This document shows positions 1 through 5,851 of a DNA stretch of 6,476 bases, in pieces. The notes below the pieces were generated by a model, which made no database searches, was not told the origin of the DNA, and saw nothing but the letters and a program-made list of their open reading frames with translations. The translations under genes and the position numbers were made by a program. The DNA lies in NCBI GenBank assembly GCA_902783355.1, contig CACZQQ010000244.1:1-6476 (forward strand), read 5' to 3'. Each line of letters begins with the position of its first letter. Positions within the stretch are counted from its first letter, which is position 1. This DNA comes from an uncultured bacterium. Its GTDB lineage: Bacteria; Verrucomicrobiota; Lentisphaeria; Oligosphaerales; Oligosphaeraceae.

Positions 1-33
1 GGGCGCGGGCTGCGGATTTTTTGCGCCGCTTCT

Positions 34-56
34 GCGGGCGCCAAAGTGGCGCCCGC
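34..56. repeat. GC-rich inverted repeat (9-bp stem, 5-nt loop)
   Basis: GCGGGCGCC at 34-42 is the exact reverse complement of GGCGCCCGC at 48-56, with loop AAAGT. No T-run follows it on either strand: the T6 run at 17-22 precedes it on the plus strand and reads as A6 on the minus strand. It therefore does not look like a canonical intrinsic terminator. It could be a structured RNA element of an upstream transcript or a chance product of GC-rich sequence. Confidence 0.45.
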
Positions 57-127
57 TCAGGTTGGGAAGGCCCTGCTGCGGCCAGTCCGCTGTGCGCAGT
101 CGGGTGCCGTCGGCGAAAAGCCGGCGG

Positions 128-145
128 GCGCCGCGGCAGCGGCGC
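128..145. repeat. GC-rich inverted repeat (7-bp stem, GGCA loop)
   Basis: GCGCCGC at 128-134 is the reverse complement of GCGGCGC at 139-145 around the tetraloop GGCA. There is no T-tract after it. It lies about 27 bases upstream of the candidate acpP -35 box. A regulatory role is possible, but equally short GC palindromes arise easily by chance here. Confidence 0.3.
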
Positions 146-171
146 AAGAGGCAGGAAAGGCACGGGTTCTC

Positions 172-199
172 TTGCAATATCCAAATGAAGCATTAAGTT
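172..199 (+). promoter_or_regulatory. Candidate acpP promoter
   Basis: TTGCAA at 172-177 matches four of six positions of the sigma-70 -35 consensus. TAAGTT at 194-199 is a weak -10 candidate (three of six) with a 16-base spacer. The main support is context: this is the first AT-rich patch in an otherwise very GC-rich leader, and it lies about 100 bases upstream of acpP. The exact boxes are uncertain. Confidence 0.3.
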
Positions 200-286
200 A
201 CGCGTAATTACCTCATCTGTGTCCCACGCACCGCAGGCTCCGCCGGTGTCGCCATCCGGAGCGCGGACGTGCTTATCCACTTCAAC

Positions 287-293
287 AAGAGGA
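287..293 (+). promoter_or_regulatory. Ribosome binding site of acpP
   Basis: AAGAGGA ends six bases before the ATG at 300. This supports ATG 300 as the start rather than the in-frame GTG at 219, which would add 27 residues with no similarity to acyl carrier proteins and has no good Shine-Dalgarno sequence. Confidence 0.7.
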
Positions 294-299
294 TGTAAA

Positions 300-560
300 A
301 TGGCTACTGAAACCATTGAAGAGAAAGTCATCAAGCTGATTGTCGAGCATCAGGGCGTGCGTGAAGACCAGGTTGTCCCCGAGGCGCGCTTCGTCGAAGA
401 CCTGGGCGCCGATTCGCTGGACGTGGTCGAGCTTGTCATGGCCTTCGAGGACAACTTCGAGATGAAGATTCCGGACGACGTGGTCGAGAAGATGCAGACG
501 GTCGGCGATGTCATCGAATACATCAAGGCCAACCAGCAGACTGCGGAGAAGGCCGAGTAA
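300..560 (+). CDS. acpP: Acyl carrier protein
   Basis: This encodes an 86-residue acidic acyl carrier protein, the cytosolic carrier that holds growing fatty acyl chains as thioesters on a 4'-phosphopantetheine arm. The signature DLGADSLD is present, with Ser39 as the expected attachment serine. The rest follows the family pattern: helix 1 is [17 protein letters not shown], the acidic recognition helix follows Ser39 ([12 protein letters not shown]), then [19 protein letters not shown]. The length is slightly above the usual 77-80 residues because of a short polar C-terminal tail (NQQTAEKAE). The start is set by ATG 300 with a good Shine-Dalgarno site. The first codons are richer in A and T than those of the neighbouring genes, which is usual for highly translated genes. 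It is followed by a strong terminator-like hairpin and then fabF, the standard partner. Assignment as the primary fatty-acid-synthesis ACP rests on the family motifs and on fabF next to it. Confidence 0.97.
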   Translation: MATETIEEKVIKLIVEHQGVREDQVVPEARFVEDLGADSLDVVELVMAFEDNFEMKIPDDVVEKMQTVGDVIEYIKANQQTAEKAE

Positions 561-592
561 TCTTTTCTCCCCAACGGCACAAGCGTGAAAGA

Positions 593-631
593 AGAAAGGC
601 CGCGTCCCTCCGGGGTGCGGCCTTTCTCGTT
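593..631 (+). terminator. Intrinsic terminator/attenuator between acpP and fabF
   Basis: AGAAAGGCCGC at 593-603 pairs perfectly with GCGGCCTTTCT at 617-627. The stem can continue inward through two G-T wobbles and three G-C pairs (604-608 with 612-616), giving up to 16 bp closed by a TCC loop. The right arm and the bases after it (TTTCTCGTT, 623-631) supply a short, interrupted U-rich tail. The stem is very stable but the U-tract is imperfect, so partial readthrough into fabF, 30 bases further on, is likely. I see no clear separate fabF promoter in the short gap after it. Confidence 0.75.
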
Positions 632-660
632 AAACATATCTTTTAAGGAAACCAAAGCAC

Positions 661-1917
661 ATGCGTTCAGAACGTCGCGTCGTCGTCACCGGAATGGGAT
701 GTGTGACCTCCCTGGGCAACAATCTCCAGGCCACCTGGGAGGGGCTTCTGGCAGGCCGCTCCGGCATCGTCCGCCTGGCCTCCCTTGACGACCAGCCCGA
801 CTACCGTTGCCGCATCATGGGCATCATTAGGGACTTCGACATCGGCGCGCTGCTCACCCCCAAGGAGCAGCAGCGCCTCGACCCCTACTGCCTCTATGCG
901 CTGGCGGCCGCCGACGAGGCCGTCCGCCAGTCGGGCCTGAAGGCAGGCGACAACCTGGACCCCAAGCGCGGCGGCGTGCTGGTCTCCACGGGCATCGGCG
1001 GCCTTGCGACCGCCACCGCGCAGCTGCGGCGCCTCGACGAGAAGGGCCCCCGCATGGTCTCGCCGCTGGCCATCCCCATGCTCATTCCCGACATGGCGGC
1101 CGGCACCATCAGCATCCACTACGGGCTGCGCGGCCCCAACTTCGGCATCGTCTCCGCCTGCACGACAGGCCTCCACGCCATCGGCGAGGCCAGCTGGATC
1201 ATCCGTCGCGGCGACGCGGAGGCCATGCTGGCCGGCGGCGCCGAGAACACGGATGTCCTGCTGGGCATGGCCGGATTCGCCGCCATGCACGCCCTCTCCA
1301 CCGAAAACGACAATCCGGAGGGGGCCTGCCGCCCCTTCGACGCCACCCGCAACGGCTTCGTGGCCGGCAGCGGCGCCGGCGTCCTCGTCCTGGAGGAGCT
1401 GGAGCACGCGCTGAAGCGCGGCGCGACCATCCTGGCGGAGGTCAGCGGCTACGGCGCCACGGGAGACGCCTACCACATCACCGCGCCCCGCGAGGACGGC
1501 TCCGCGGCGGCGGACGCCATCACGACCGCCCTCGCCCACGCGGAGCTGCCGGCGGAGGCCATCGGCTATGTGAACGCCCACGGCACCGGCACCCACATGA
1601 ACGACGCGGTGGAGACCCGCGCGCTGAAACTGGCCTTCGGCGAACACGCCCGCCGCCTCTCCATCTCCAGCACCAAGTCCATGACGGGACACACCCTGGG
1701 AGCGGCCGGCGGCGTCGAATCCATCGTCTGCGTGAAGGCGCTGCAGGAAGGTGTCGCCCCCGGCACCCGCAACCTGAACACGCCCGACCCGGAGTGCGAC
1801 CTGGACTACATGCCCAACGCCGCCCGCGAACTGCCCGGCCTCAAGCATGTCCTGAAGCTCAACATGGGCTTCGGCGGCCACAACGCCGCCGTCGTCTACT
1901 CCAAATACGAGGGGTAG
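661..1917 (+). CDS. fabF: Beta-ketoacyl-ACP synthase II
   Basis: This encodes a 418-residue condensing enzyme that joins an acyl chain on its active-site cysteine to malonyl-ACP, extending fatty acids by two carbons in the cytosolic type II pathway. The catalytic residues are all present: Cys167 in SACTTG, His307 in NAHGTGT, Lys339 in SSTKSMTGH and His344 in the same motif. The N-terminal RRVVVTGMGCVTSLG and the C-terminal gating loop GFGG are also typical. Length and residue spacing agree with the FabF group (about 412 residues) and the order acpP-fabF is classic. The start ATG is preceded by AAGGAA at 645-650, ten bases upstream. One small deviation is the gating-loop context: LNMGFGGHN replaces the commoner NSFGFGGTN. 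The His after the glycines occurs in other FabF or Kas enzymes, while Asn-Met before the loop is less usual. A polyketide-type KS is unlikely given the strong FabF-like sequence along the whole length. Confidence 0.96.
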   Translation: MRSERRVVVTGMGCVTSLGNNLQATWEGLLAGRSGIVRLASLDDQPDYRCRIMGIIRDFDIGALLTPKEQQRLDPYCLYALAAADEAVRQSGLKAGDNLDPKRGGVLVSTGIGGLATATAQLRRLDEKGPRMVSPLAIPMLIPDMAAGTISIHYGLRGPNFGIVSACTTGLHAIGEASWIIRRGDAEAMLAGGAENTDVLLGMAGFAAMHALSTENDNPEGACRPFDATRNGFVAGSGAGVLVLEELEHALKRGATILAEVSGYGATGDAYHITAPREDGSAAADAITTALAHAELPAEAIGYVNAHGTGTHMNDAVETRALKLAFGEHARRLSISSTKSMTGHTLGAAGGVESIVCVKALQEGVAPGTRNLNTPDPECDLDYMPNAARELPGLKHVLKLNMGFGGHNAAVVYSKYEG

Positions 1918-1925
1918 TCCGCGTG
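1909..1925 (+). promoter_or_regulatory. Ribosome binding site and GTG start of the U32 gene
   Basis: GAGGGG at 1909-1914 lies inside the last codons of fabF, eight bases before GTG 1923. The fabF stop TAG (1915-1917) sits between them, so a ribosome finishing fabF is placed directly at the next start. The protein beginning at this GTG opens with VELLAPAGSLE, the conserved N-terminus of U32 proteins. The longer in-frame extension back to 1794 lies within fabF and is rejected. Confidence 0.75.
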
Positions 1926-4367
1926 GAACTGCTCGCCCCCGCCGGAAGCCTGGAGACCGCCGCCGCCGCCTTCCAATACGGCGCCGACGCCGTCTATTGC
2001 GGCCTCCACCAATTCTCCGCGCGGGCGGATGCGGTCAACTTCTCCGCCGACGAGCTGGAAGTCCTGCTGGGCATGGCGCGGCAGGACGCCACGCGCCCCC
2101 GCAAAGTCTATCTGACGCTGAACACGCTGCTGCGGCAGGAGGAGCTGCCGGCCCTGCTGGAGACCCTTGCGCGCCTGGAGGAGCTGCGGCCCGACGCCCT
2201 CATCGTCCAGGACCTGGGGCTCGTCCGCCTCGTGAAGCGCCATTTTCCGCGCCTGGCCCTCCACGCCTCCACGCAGATGGCCATCCACAGCCTGGACGGC
2301 CTGCGCGCCTGCCGCGACATGGGCTTCCGGCGCGTCATCGCCGCCCGCGAGCTGACGCTCAATGAAATCGCCGCCATGGCGGCCGAGCCGGACATCGAGG
2401 TGGAGGTCTTCGTCCACGGCGCCCTCTGCTACGCCTACAGCGGCCTCTGCCTGCTTTCCAGCGTCCTGCGCGGCGCCAGCGGCAACCGCGGCGAATGCAC
2501 CTACGTCTGCCGCAACGCCTGGGACATTTCCGCCAACGGGCGCACGCTGGCGCGCGCCTGCCCTGTCATGTCCATGAAGGATCTCGCGCAGCCGGAGGCC
2601 GTCGGCGCCCTCGCCCGCGCCGGCGTCGCCTCCGTCAAGATCGAGGGGCGCAAGAAGACGCCGCTCTACGTGGCCGCCGTCACCAACTACTACCGCAAGC
2701 TGCTGGACAACAGTTTCCGCGAAGGCGAGCGCGAGACCTGCGAGCAGGACATCCGCACCATCTTCTCGCGTCCGTGGACGCAGTTCTTCCTGCCGGGGGC
2801 GCGCCGCTTCGGGCTGACCGACACCGCCGTCACGGGCCCGCGCGGCTGCCGCGCGGGCCGCGTCCTCGCCTACACGCCCGCCACGCCCGCGCGCCCGCCC
2901 CTCCTGCGCCTCGTCACGGAAGACATCACCTTGGAGCGCCACGACGGCCTCCAGGCGGAGCTGCCGGGGCGCCTGCGCCCCTACGGCTTCCCCGTGGACG
3001 CAATCACCCTCTTCCGGCAGGGCGGCGGCGGTCGCCGCGAAAGCGTCTTCTCCGTCCCGCCGGGCAGCACCATCGAGATTCCGCTGCCGAACGACGCGCC
3101 GGAGCTGCCCGCCGGGCTGCCGCTCTTCTGCACCTCCTCGCAGCAGGCGCTGCGCCGCTACGAATGGCCCTCCATCCGCCCCGCCCTCCAGCGGCAGCGG
3201 CAGCGCGTCAAGATCGCCGCCACGTTGACGGAGACGGCGCTGGAGGGGATGATGGTGCTGGAGGACGGCAGCGCGCCGGCGGCCTCCGCCACGCTGAAGG
3301 CCGAAGGCGCGGGCCTCTCCCCCGCGCGCAAGCCGCCCGAGCAGAACGAGGCCGCCCTCCGCGACGCCCTCGCCAAGCTGGGCGACACGCCCTACCTGGC
3401 CGCCGAGGTCGTCGTCACGAACCCGCGCAACCTCTTCGCGCCCGCCTCGCAGATGAACGCCCTGCGGCGGACGCTGGCGGAGAAGCTGGCGGCCCTCCAG
3501 GAGGAGGCGCGGCACGCGCGTCTGGAAGCCCTCAAGGCGGAATGCCTTCCGGCGGCGCCCGCCGTGACCGCAGCCGAGCCGGAATGGCTTGTCAAGATCG
3601 ACCGCCCCTACGCCCTGAACCTGCTTTCGGCCAAGTCGCTCTCGCGCCTCCGCGAAGTCGTCTTCGACCTTTCGCGCAGCCGTCCGGAGGAGGTTCTGGA
3701 GACGCTGGAGGAGCTGGCGCGGCGCACAGGCATGGAGCGCCTGCGCCTCGCCCTGCCCGCGCTCCTGCGGGACACGGACGCGGGCGGCGCGGGCCGCGCC
3801 AAGACGTGGCGCCCCCTCGTGCGCGAACTGGCCGCGCAGGGCTTCCGCAAGTGGCAGGTCGCCGGCCTGGGCGCGCTGCAGCTGCTGAAGGAGGAAGGCG
3901 TCTCCGTCCAAGACGCCGACATCACCGCCGACTGGCCCCTCTACTGCAACAACATCCACGCCGCGCAAATGCTTCTGGAGACGGGCCTCAGGCGCGTGAC
4001 GCTCGCCCCCGACGACACGCTGGAGAACCTCTGCGCGCTGGCGGCGCATCTGGGCGGCACGGCCGAGGTGCCCGTCTTCCAAGACACGCCGCTGGCCATC
4101 TCGGCGGTCTGCGCCAACGCCTCCCTCAAGGGCGACTGCCCTGGCCCCCACCAGTGCGACTTCACCCAGTTCGAGCTGGCCAACCGCAACGGCGAACGCC
4201 TCCTGGTCATCAACAACCGCTGCCAGAGCGTCTATATTAATAAGGAATATATGGACAGGCGAGGCGACATCGGCGCCCTCCGCCGCGCCGGCGCCCGCCT
4301 CCTGCGCGCCGACTTCATCTGGCGCGACTGGTCGCCTGCGCAGGTCAGGGACACTCTGGGGCTTTAG
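1923..4367 (+). CDS. Long U32-family protein (RlhA/collagenase-like)
   Basis: This is an 814-residue U32-family protein. The N-terminus (ELLAPAGSLE, YGADAVYCG) begins the barrel-like U32 domain. Residues 161-179 fit the U32 signature E-x-F-x2-G-[SA]-[LIVM]-C-x4-G-x-C-x-[LIVM]-S, with Cys169 and Cys176. Cys192 and Cys196 follow in NRGECTYVCR, and SVKIEGRKK (about 237-245) is also conserved. Roughly residues 360-520 resemble the DUF3656 (PF12392) module, including KLGDTPY at 485-491 and a nearby LRR motif. From about 555 to the end is a further domain with four cysteines (730, 739, 745, 767). Characterised relatives are Fe-S proteins: RlhA and TrhP hydroxylate 23S rRNA and tRNA, and UbiU/UbiV hydroxylate ubiquinone precursors without oxygen. 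The old name 'collagenase/peptidase' comes from PrtC. The U32+DUF3656 layout is closest to RlhA, which lacks the C-terminal part (about 650 residues). No signal peptide or membrane segment is seen, so it is cytosolic. The gene is five bases after fabF. An RNA-modification role is inference. Confidence 0.88.
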   Translation: MELLAPAGSLETAAAAFQYGADAVYCGLHQFSARADAVNFSADELEVLLGMARQDATRPRKVYLTLNTLLRQEELPALLETLARLEELRPDALIVQDLGLVRLVKRHFPRLALHASTQMAIHSLDGLRACRDMGFRRVIAARELTLNEIAAMAAEPDIEVEVFVHGALCYAYSGLCLLSSVLRGASGNRGECTYVCRNAWDISANGRTLARACPVMSMKDLAQPEAVGALARAGVASVKIEGRKKTPLYVAAVTNYYRKLLDNSFREGERETCEQDIRTIFSRPWTQFFLPGARRFGLTDTAVTGPRGCRAGRVLAYTPATPARPPLLRLVTEDITLERHDGLQAELPGRLRPYGFPVDAITLFRQGGGGRRESVFSVPPGSTIEIPLPNDAPELPAGLPLFCTSSQQALRRYEWPSIRPALQRQRQRVKIAATLTETALEGMMVLEDGSAPAASATLKAEGAGLSPARKPPEQNEAALRDALAKLGDTPYLAAEVVVTNPRNLFAPASQMNALRRTLAEKLAALQEEARHARLEALKAECLPAAPAVTAAEPEWLVKIDRPYALNLLSAKSLSRLREVVFDLSRSRPEEVLETLEELARRTGMERLRLALPALLRDTDAGGAGRAKTWRPLVRELAAQGFRKWQVAGLGALQLLKEEGVSVQDADITADWPLYCNNIHAAQMLLETGLRRVTLAPDDTLENLCALAAHLGGTAEVPVFQDTPLAISAVCANASLKGDCPGPHQCDFTQFELANRNGERLLVINNRCQSVYINKEYMDRRGDIGALRRAGARLLRADFIWRDWSPAQVRDTLGL

Positions 4368-4380
4368 GCCGCCGGCCCGA

Positions 4381-4426
4381 GCACACAGCCCGCAGCTGTG
4401 CGCAATCCACAAATTACAACTTTTTT
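4381..4426 (+). terminator. Possible weak terminator after the U32 gene
   Basis: CACAGC at 4384-4389 pairs with GCTGTG at 4395-4400 around a CCGCA loop, extendable by two more pairs across one mismatch. A T6 run follows only at 4421-4426, about 20 bases beyond the stem, so this is not a canonical intrinsic terminator. It lies in the correct place, between the U32 stop and the metY promoter. Rho-dependent ending or readthrough are equally possible. Confidence 0.3.
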
Positions 4427-4438
4427 AATAGACTTTGC

Positions 4439-4466
4439 TTGACAACCTGAAAATCGCGGTTATATT
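4439..4466 (+). promoter_or_regulatory. metY promoter (sigma-70 type)
   Basis: A perfect -35 hexamer TTGACA (4439-4444) and a near-perfect -10 TATATT (4461-4466, five of six) are separated by 16 bases, in an AT-rich island inside a very GC-rich region. Transcription should start near 4472-4475, giving a leader of about 70 bases before the metY ATG at 4543. This is the clearest promoter in the window and makes metY an independent transcription unit. Confidence 0.8.
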
Positions 4467-4474
4467 GAGGTTGT
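4442..4474. promoter_or_regulatory. Inverted repeat straddling the metY promoter (candidate operator)
   Basis: ACAACCT at 4442-4448 and AGGTTGT at 4468-4474 are exact reverse complements, 26 bases centre to centre. The left arm overlaps the end of the -35 box and the right arm covers the region from just after the -10 box to the predicted start of transcription. A dimeric regulator bound here would block RNA polymerase. The regulator is not in the window. Sulfur or methionine control would fit the downstream gene but is inference. Confidence 0.45.
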
Positions 4475-4486
4475 TTACGCAATAAC

Positions 4487-4503
4487 ACTACTTTTTATGT
4501 AGT
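4487..4503 (+). other. Small hairpin in the metY 5' leader
   Basis: ACTAC (4487-4491) pairs with GTAGT (4499-4503) around a TTTTTAT loop. It starts about 13 bases after the predicted transcription start and ends 40 bases before the ATG. It may stabilise the 5' end of the message. I see no SAM riboswitch consensus in this leader, which at about 70 bases is too short for a SAM-I aptamer plus expression platform. Confidence 0.3.
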
Positions 4504-4542
4504 ATAAGTTCCCCCAACCACGGAACAGAGGAGAGACACACC

Positions 4543-5829
4543 ATGAGCGACAACAAACCGCAATACCGCTTCGACACCTTGGCCGTCCACGCAGGCTGGC
4601 ACGGCGATCCCGCGACCGACGCGACGGGCGTGCCCGTCTACCGCACCACGGCCTACAACTTCCAGAGCGCGCAGGACGGCGCGGACCGCTTCGGCCTCCG
4701 CAAGGCCGCCAACATCTACGCGCGCCTCATGAACCCGACCGAGGACGTGCTTGAGCAGCGTCTGGCCGCGCTGGACGGCGGCGTGGCCGCGCTGGCGGTC
4801 TCCTCCGGCACGGCCGCCATCTACTTCTCGGTCACCAACGTGGTGGCCACGGGGCAGAACCTCGTCGCGGCCTCCAACCTCTACGGCGGCACCTACACGC
4901 AGTTCGACGTCATCCTGCCGCAGAGCAACAACATCCACGCCAAGTTCGTGAAGGTGAACGACTTCGCGGCGACCGAGGCGGCCATCGACGCCGATACACG
5001 CGCCATCTTCGTCGAGGCCATCGGCAATCCGGGCCTCGACGTGGCGGACATCGAGGGCTATGCGGCCGTCGCCAAGAAGCACCACCTGCCGCTGATCGTG
5101 GACGCGACCTTCGCCACGCCCGCCCTGGAGAAGCCCATCCTGCACGGCGCGAACATCGTCATCCACTCGCTCTCCAAGTGGATCGGCGGCCACGGCGCAG
5201 GCATCGGCGGCATCGTCGTCGACGCGGGCAACTTCGACTGGACCGACAAGAAGTTCAGCCTCTTCAACGAGCCGGACCGCGGCTACCACGGCATCGTCTG
5301 GTCGTCCCTGGGCGCGCCCGCCTTCGTGACGCGCCTGCGCACGGTCGCCCTCCGCAACCAGGGCCCGACCCTCTCGCCGGACGCCGCATGGGTCTTCCTG
5401 CAGGGCGTCGAATCGCTGCCGCTACGCATGGCGCGCCATTCGGAGAACGCGCTGAAGGTGGCGGAGTTCCTCGCGGCGCATCCGAAGGTGGCGTGGGTGC
5501 GCTACCCCGGCCTGGCCTCCGATCCCTCCAACACGCTCGCGCAGAAGTACTTGCCAGGCGGCAAGGGCGGCATGGTCGTCTTCGGCGTCAAGGGCGGCGC
5601 GAAGGAAGGCACGGTCGTCGTGGACAACCTCAAGCTCTTCCTGCAGCTGGCCAACGCCGGCGACGCGCGCAGCCTCGGCACACATCCCGCCTCCACGACG
5701 CACTCGCAGCTCACGGAGGAGCAGCAGCGCGCCGCAGGCCTGGCCCCCGAACTCATCCGCCTCTCCATCGGCATCGAGGACCCGCAGGACATCATCGACG
5801 ACCTCGCCCAGGCGCTCAACAAGATCTGA
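4543..5829 (+). CDS. metY: O-acetylhomoserine sulfhydrylase (PLP-dependent)
   Basis: This encodes a 428-residue enzyme of the Cys/Met metabolism PLP family. It most likely makes homocysteine from O-acetylhomoserine and sulfide in the cytosol, the direct sulfhydrylation route to methionine. The PLP lysine is Lys212 in HSLSKWIGGHG and the pyridine-nitrogen aspartate is Asp187 in IVDATFATP. Tyr59 and Arg61 (YARLMNPT) should bind cofactor phosphate from the partner subunit, Tyr114 (LYGGTY) should stack on the ring, and Arg406 (IRLSIGIED) should hold the substrate carboxylate. The opening FDTLAVHAG, the HPASTTHSQL motif and the length match the OAH sulfhydrylase (MetY) branch rather than the shorter MetB/MetC/MetZ enzymes (about 380-400). 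GAGGAG at 4528-4533 lies nine bases before the ATG. It has its own strong promoter and terminator. The translation contains no cysteine and only four methionines. Activity on O-acetylserine or O-succinylhomoserine cannot be excluded. Confidence 0.93.
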   Translation: MSDNKPQYRFDTLAVHAGWHGDPATDATGVPVYRTTAYNFQSAQDGADRFGLRKAANIYARLMNPTEDVLEQRLAALDGGVAALAVSSGTAAIYFSVTNVVATGQNLVAASNLYGGTYTQFDVILPQSNNIHAKFVKVNDFAATEAAIDADTRAIFVEAIGNPGLDVADIEGYAAVAKKHHLPLIVDATFATPALEKPILHGANIVIHSLSKWIGGHGAGIGGIVVDAGNFDWTDKKFSLFNEPDRGYHGIVWSSLGAPAFVTRLRTVALRNQGPTLSPDAAWVFLQGVESLPLRMARHSENALKVAEFLAAHPKVAWVRYPGLASDPSNTLAQKYLPGGKGGMVVFGVKGGAKEGTVVVDNLKLFLQLANAGDARSLGTHPASTTHSQLTEEQQRAAGLAPELIRLSIGIEDPQDIIDDLAQALNKI

Positions 5830-5851
5830 CACACGTCGCCCCGCAACAGAA

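Larger units (their letters stand above)
1..299. other. Non-coding leader upstream of acpP
   Basis: I see no convincing gene here. All three forward frames stay open for most of the stretch, and a short reverse frame runs off the left edge from about 193. These frames give alanine-, arginine- and proline-rich translations with no recognisable motif, as expected by chance in DNA this GC-rich. A T6 run at 17-22 follows a GC-rich segment at the very edge. It could be the tail of an intrinsic terminator of a gene lying to the left, but the other stem arm would be outside the window. Two GC-rich hairpins (34-56 and 128-145) lie in the middle, and base composition becomes AT-richer from about 170, where the acpP promoter probably sits. 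The usual upstream partners of acpP (fabD, fabG) are not present. Confidence 0.6.

Noticed and set aside
1..207. Possible partial gene entering from the left edge (forward frame ending at TAA 205-207, or a reverse frame from 193)
   Set aside because: All three forward frames are similarly open, the translations are alanine- or arginine-rich without motifs, and the region has hairpins and promoter-like sequence instead.
219..299. N-terminal extension of acpP starting at GTG 219
   Set aside because: The extra 27 residues do not resemble an ACP, and ATG 300 has a well-placed Shine-Dalgarno site and gives the standard N-terminus.
667..1881. Long minus-strand open frame antisense to fabF (404 codons)
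   Set aside because: A shadow of fabF: low-complexity translation and no family motif, while the plus strand carries all FabF catalytic residues.
1794..1922. Longer U32 start inside fabF
   Set aside because: It would add 43 Arg-rich residues encoded within fabF. The conserved U32 N-terminus begins exactly at GTG 1923.
2495..4240. Second plus-strand frame inside the U32 gene (581 codons)
   Set aside because: The translation is dominated by Arg, Ala, Pro and Gly, typical of an out-of-frame reading of GC-rich coding DNA.
1923..4367. Secreted collagenase/protease annotation for the U32 protein
   Set aside because: There is no signal peptide, and the cysteine motif and DUF3656-like module match Fe-S hydroxylases of the RlhA/TrhP/UbiU type rather than a demonstrated protease.
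1896..4412. Very long minus-strand open frame (838 codons) antisense to the U32 gene
   Set aside because: It mirrors the GC-rich codon use of the plus-strand gene, gives a Gly/Ala/Arg/Val-rich translation without motifs, and conflicts with a protein full of clear U32 signatures.
4467..4542. SAM riboswitch in the metY leader
   Set aside because: The leader is only about 70 bases and shows one small 5-bp hairpin. I see no SAM-I or SAM-II consensus elements.
4495..5289. Minus-strand open frame over metY and its leader
   Set aside because: A shadow of metY: low-complexity translation that would also read through the metY promoter leader. No ribosome binding site or motif supports it.
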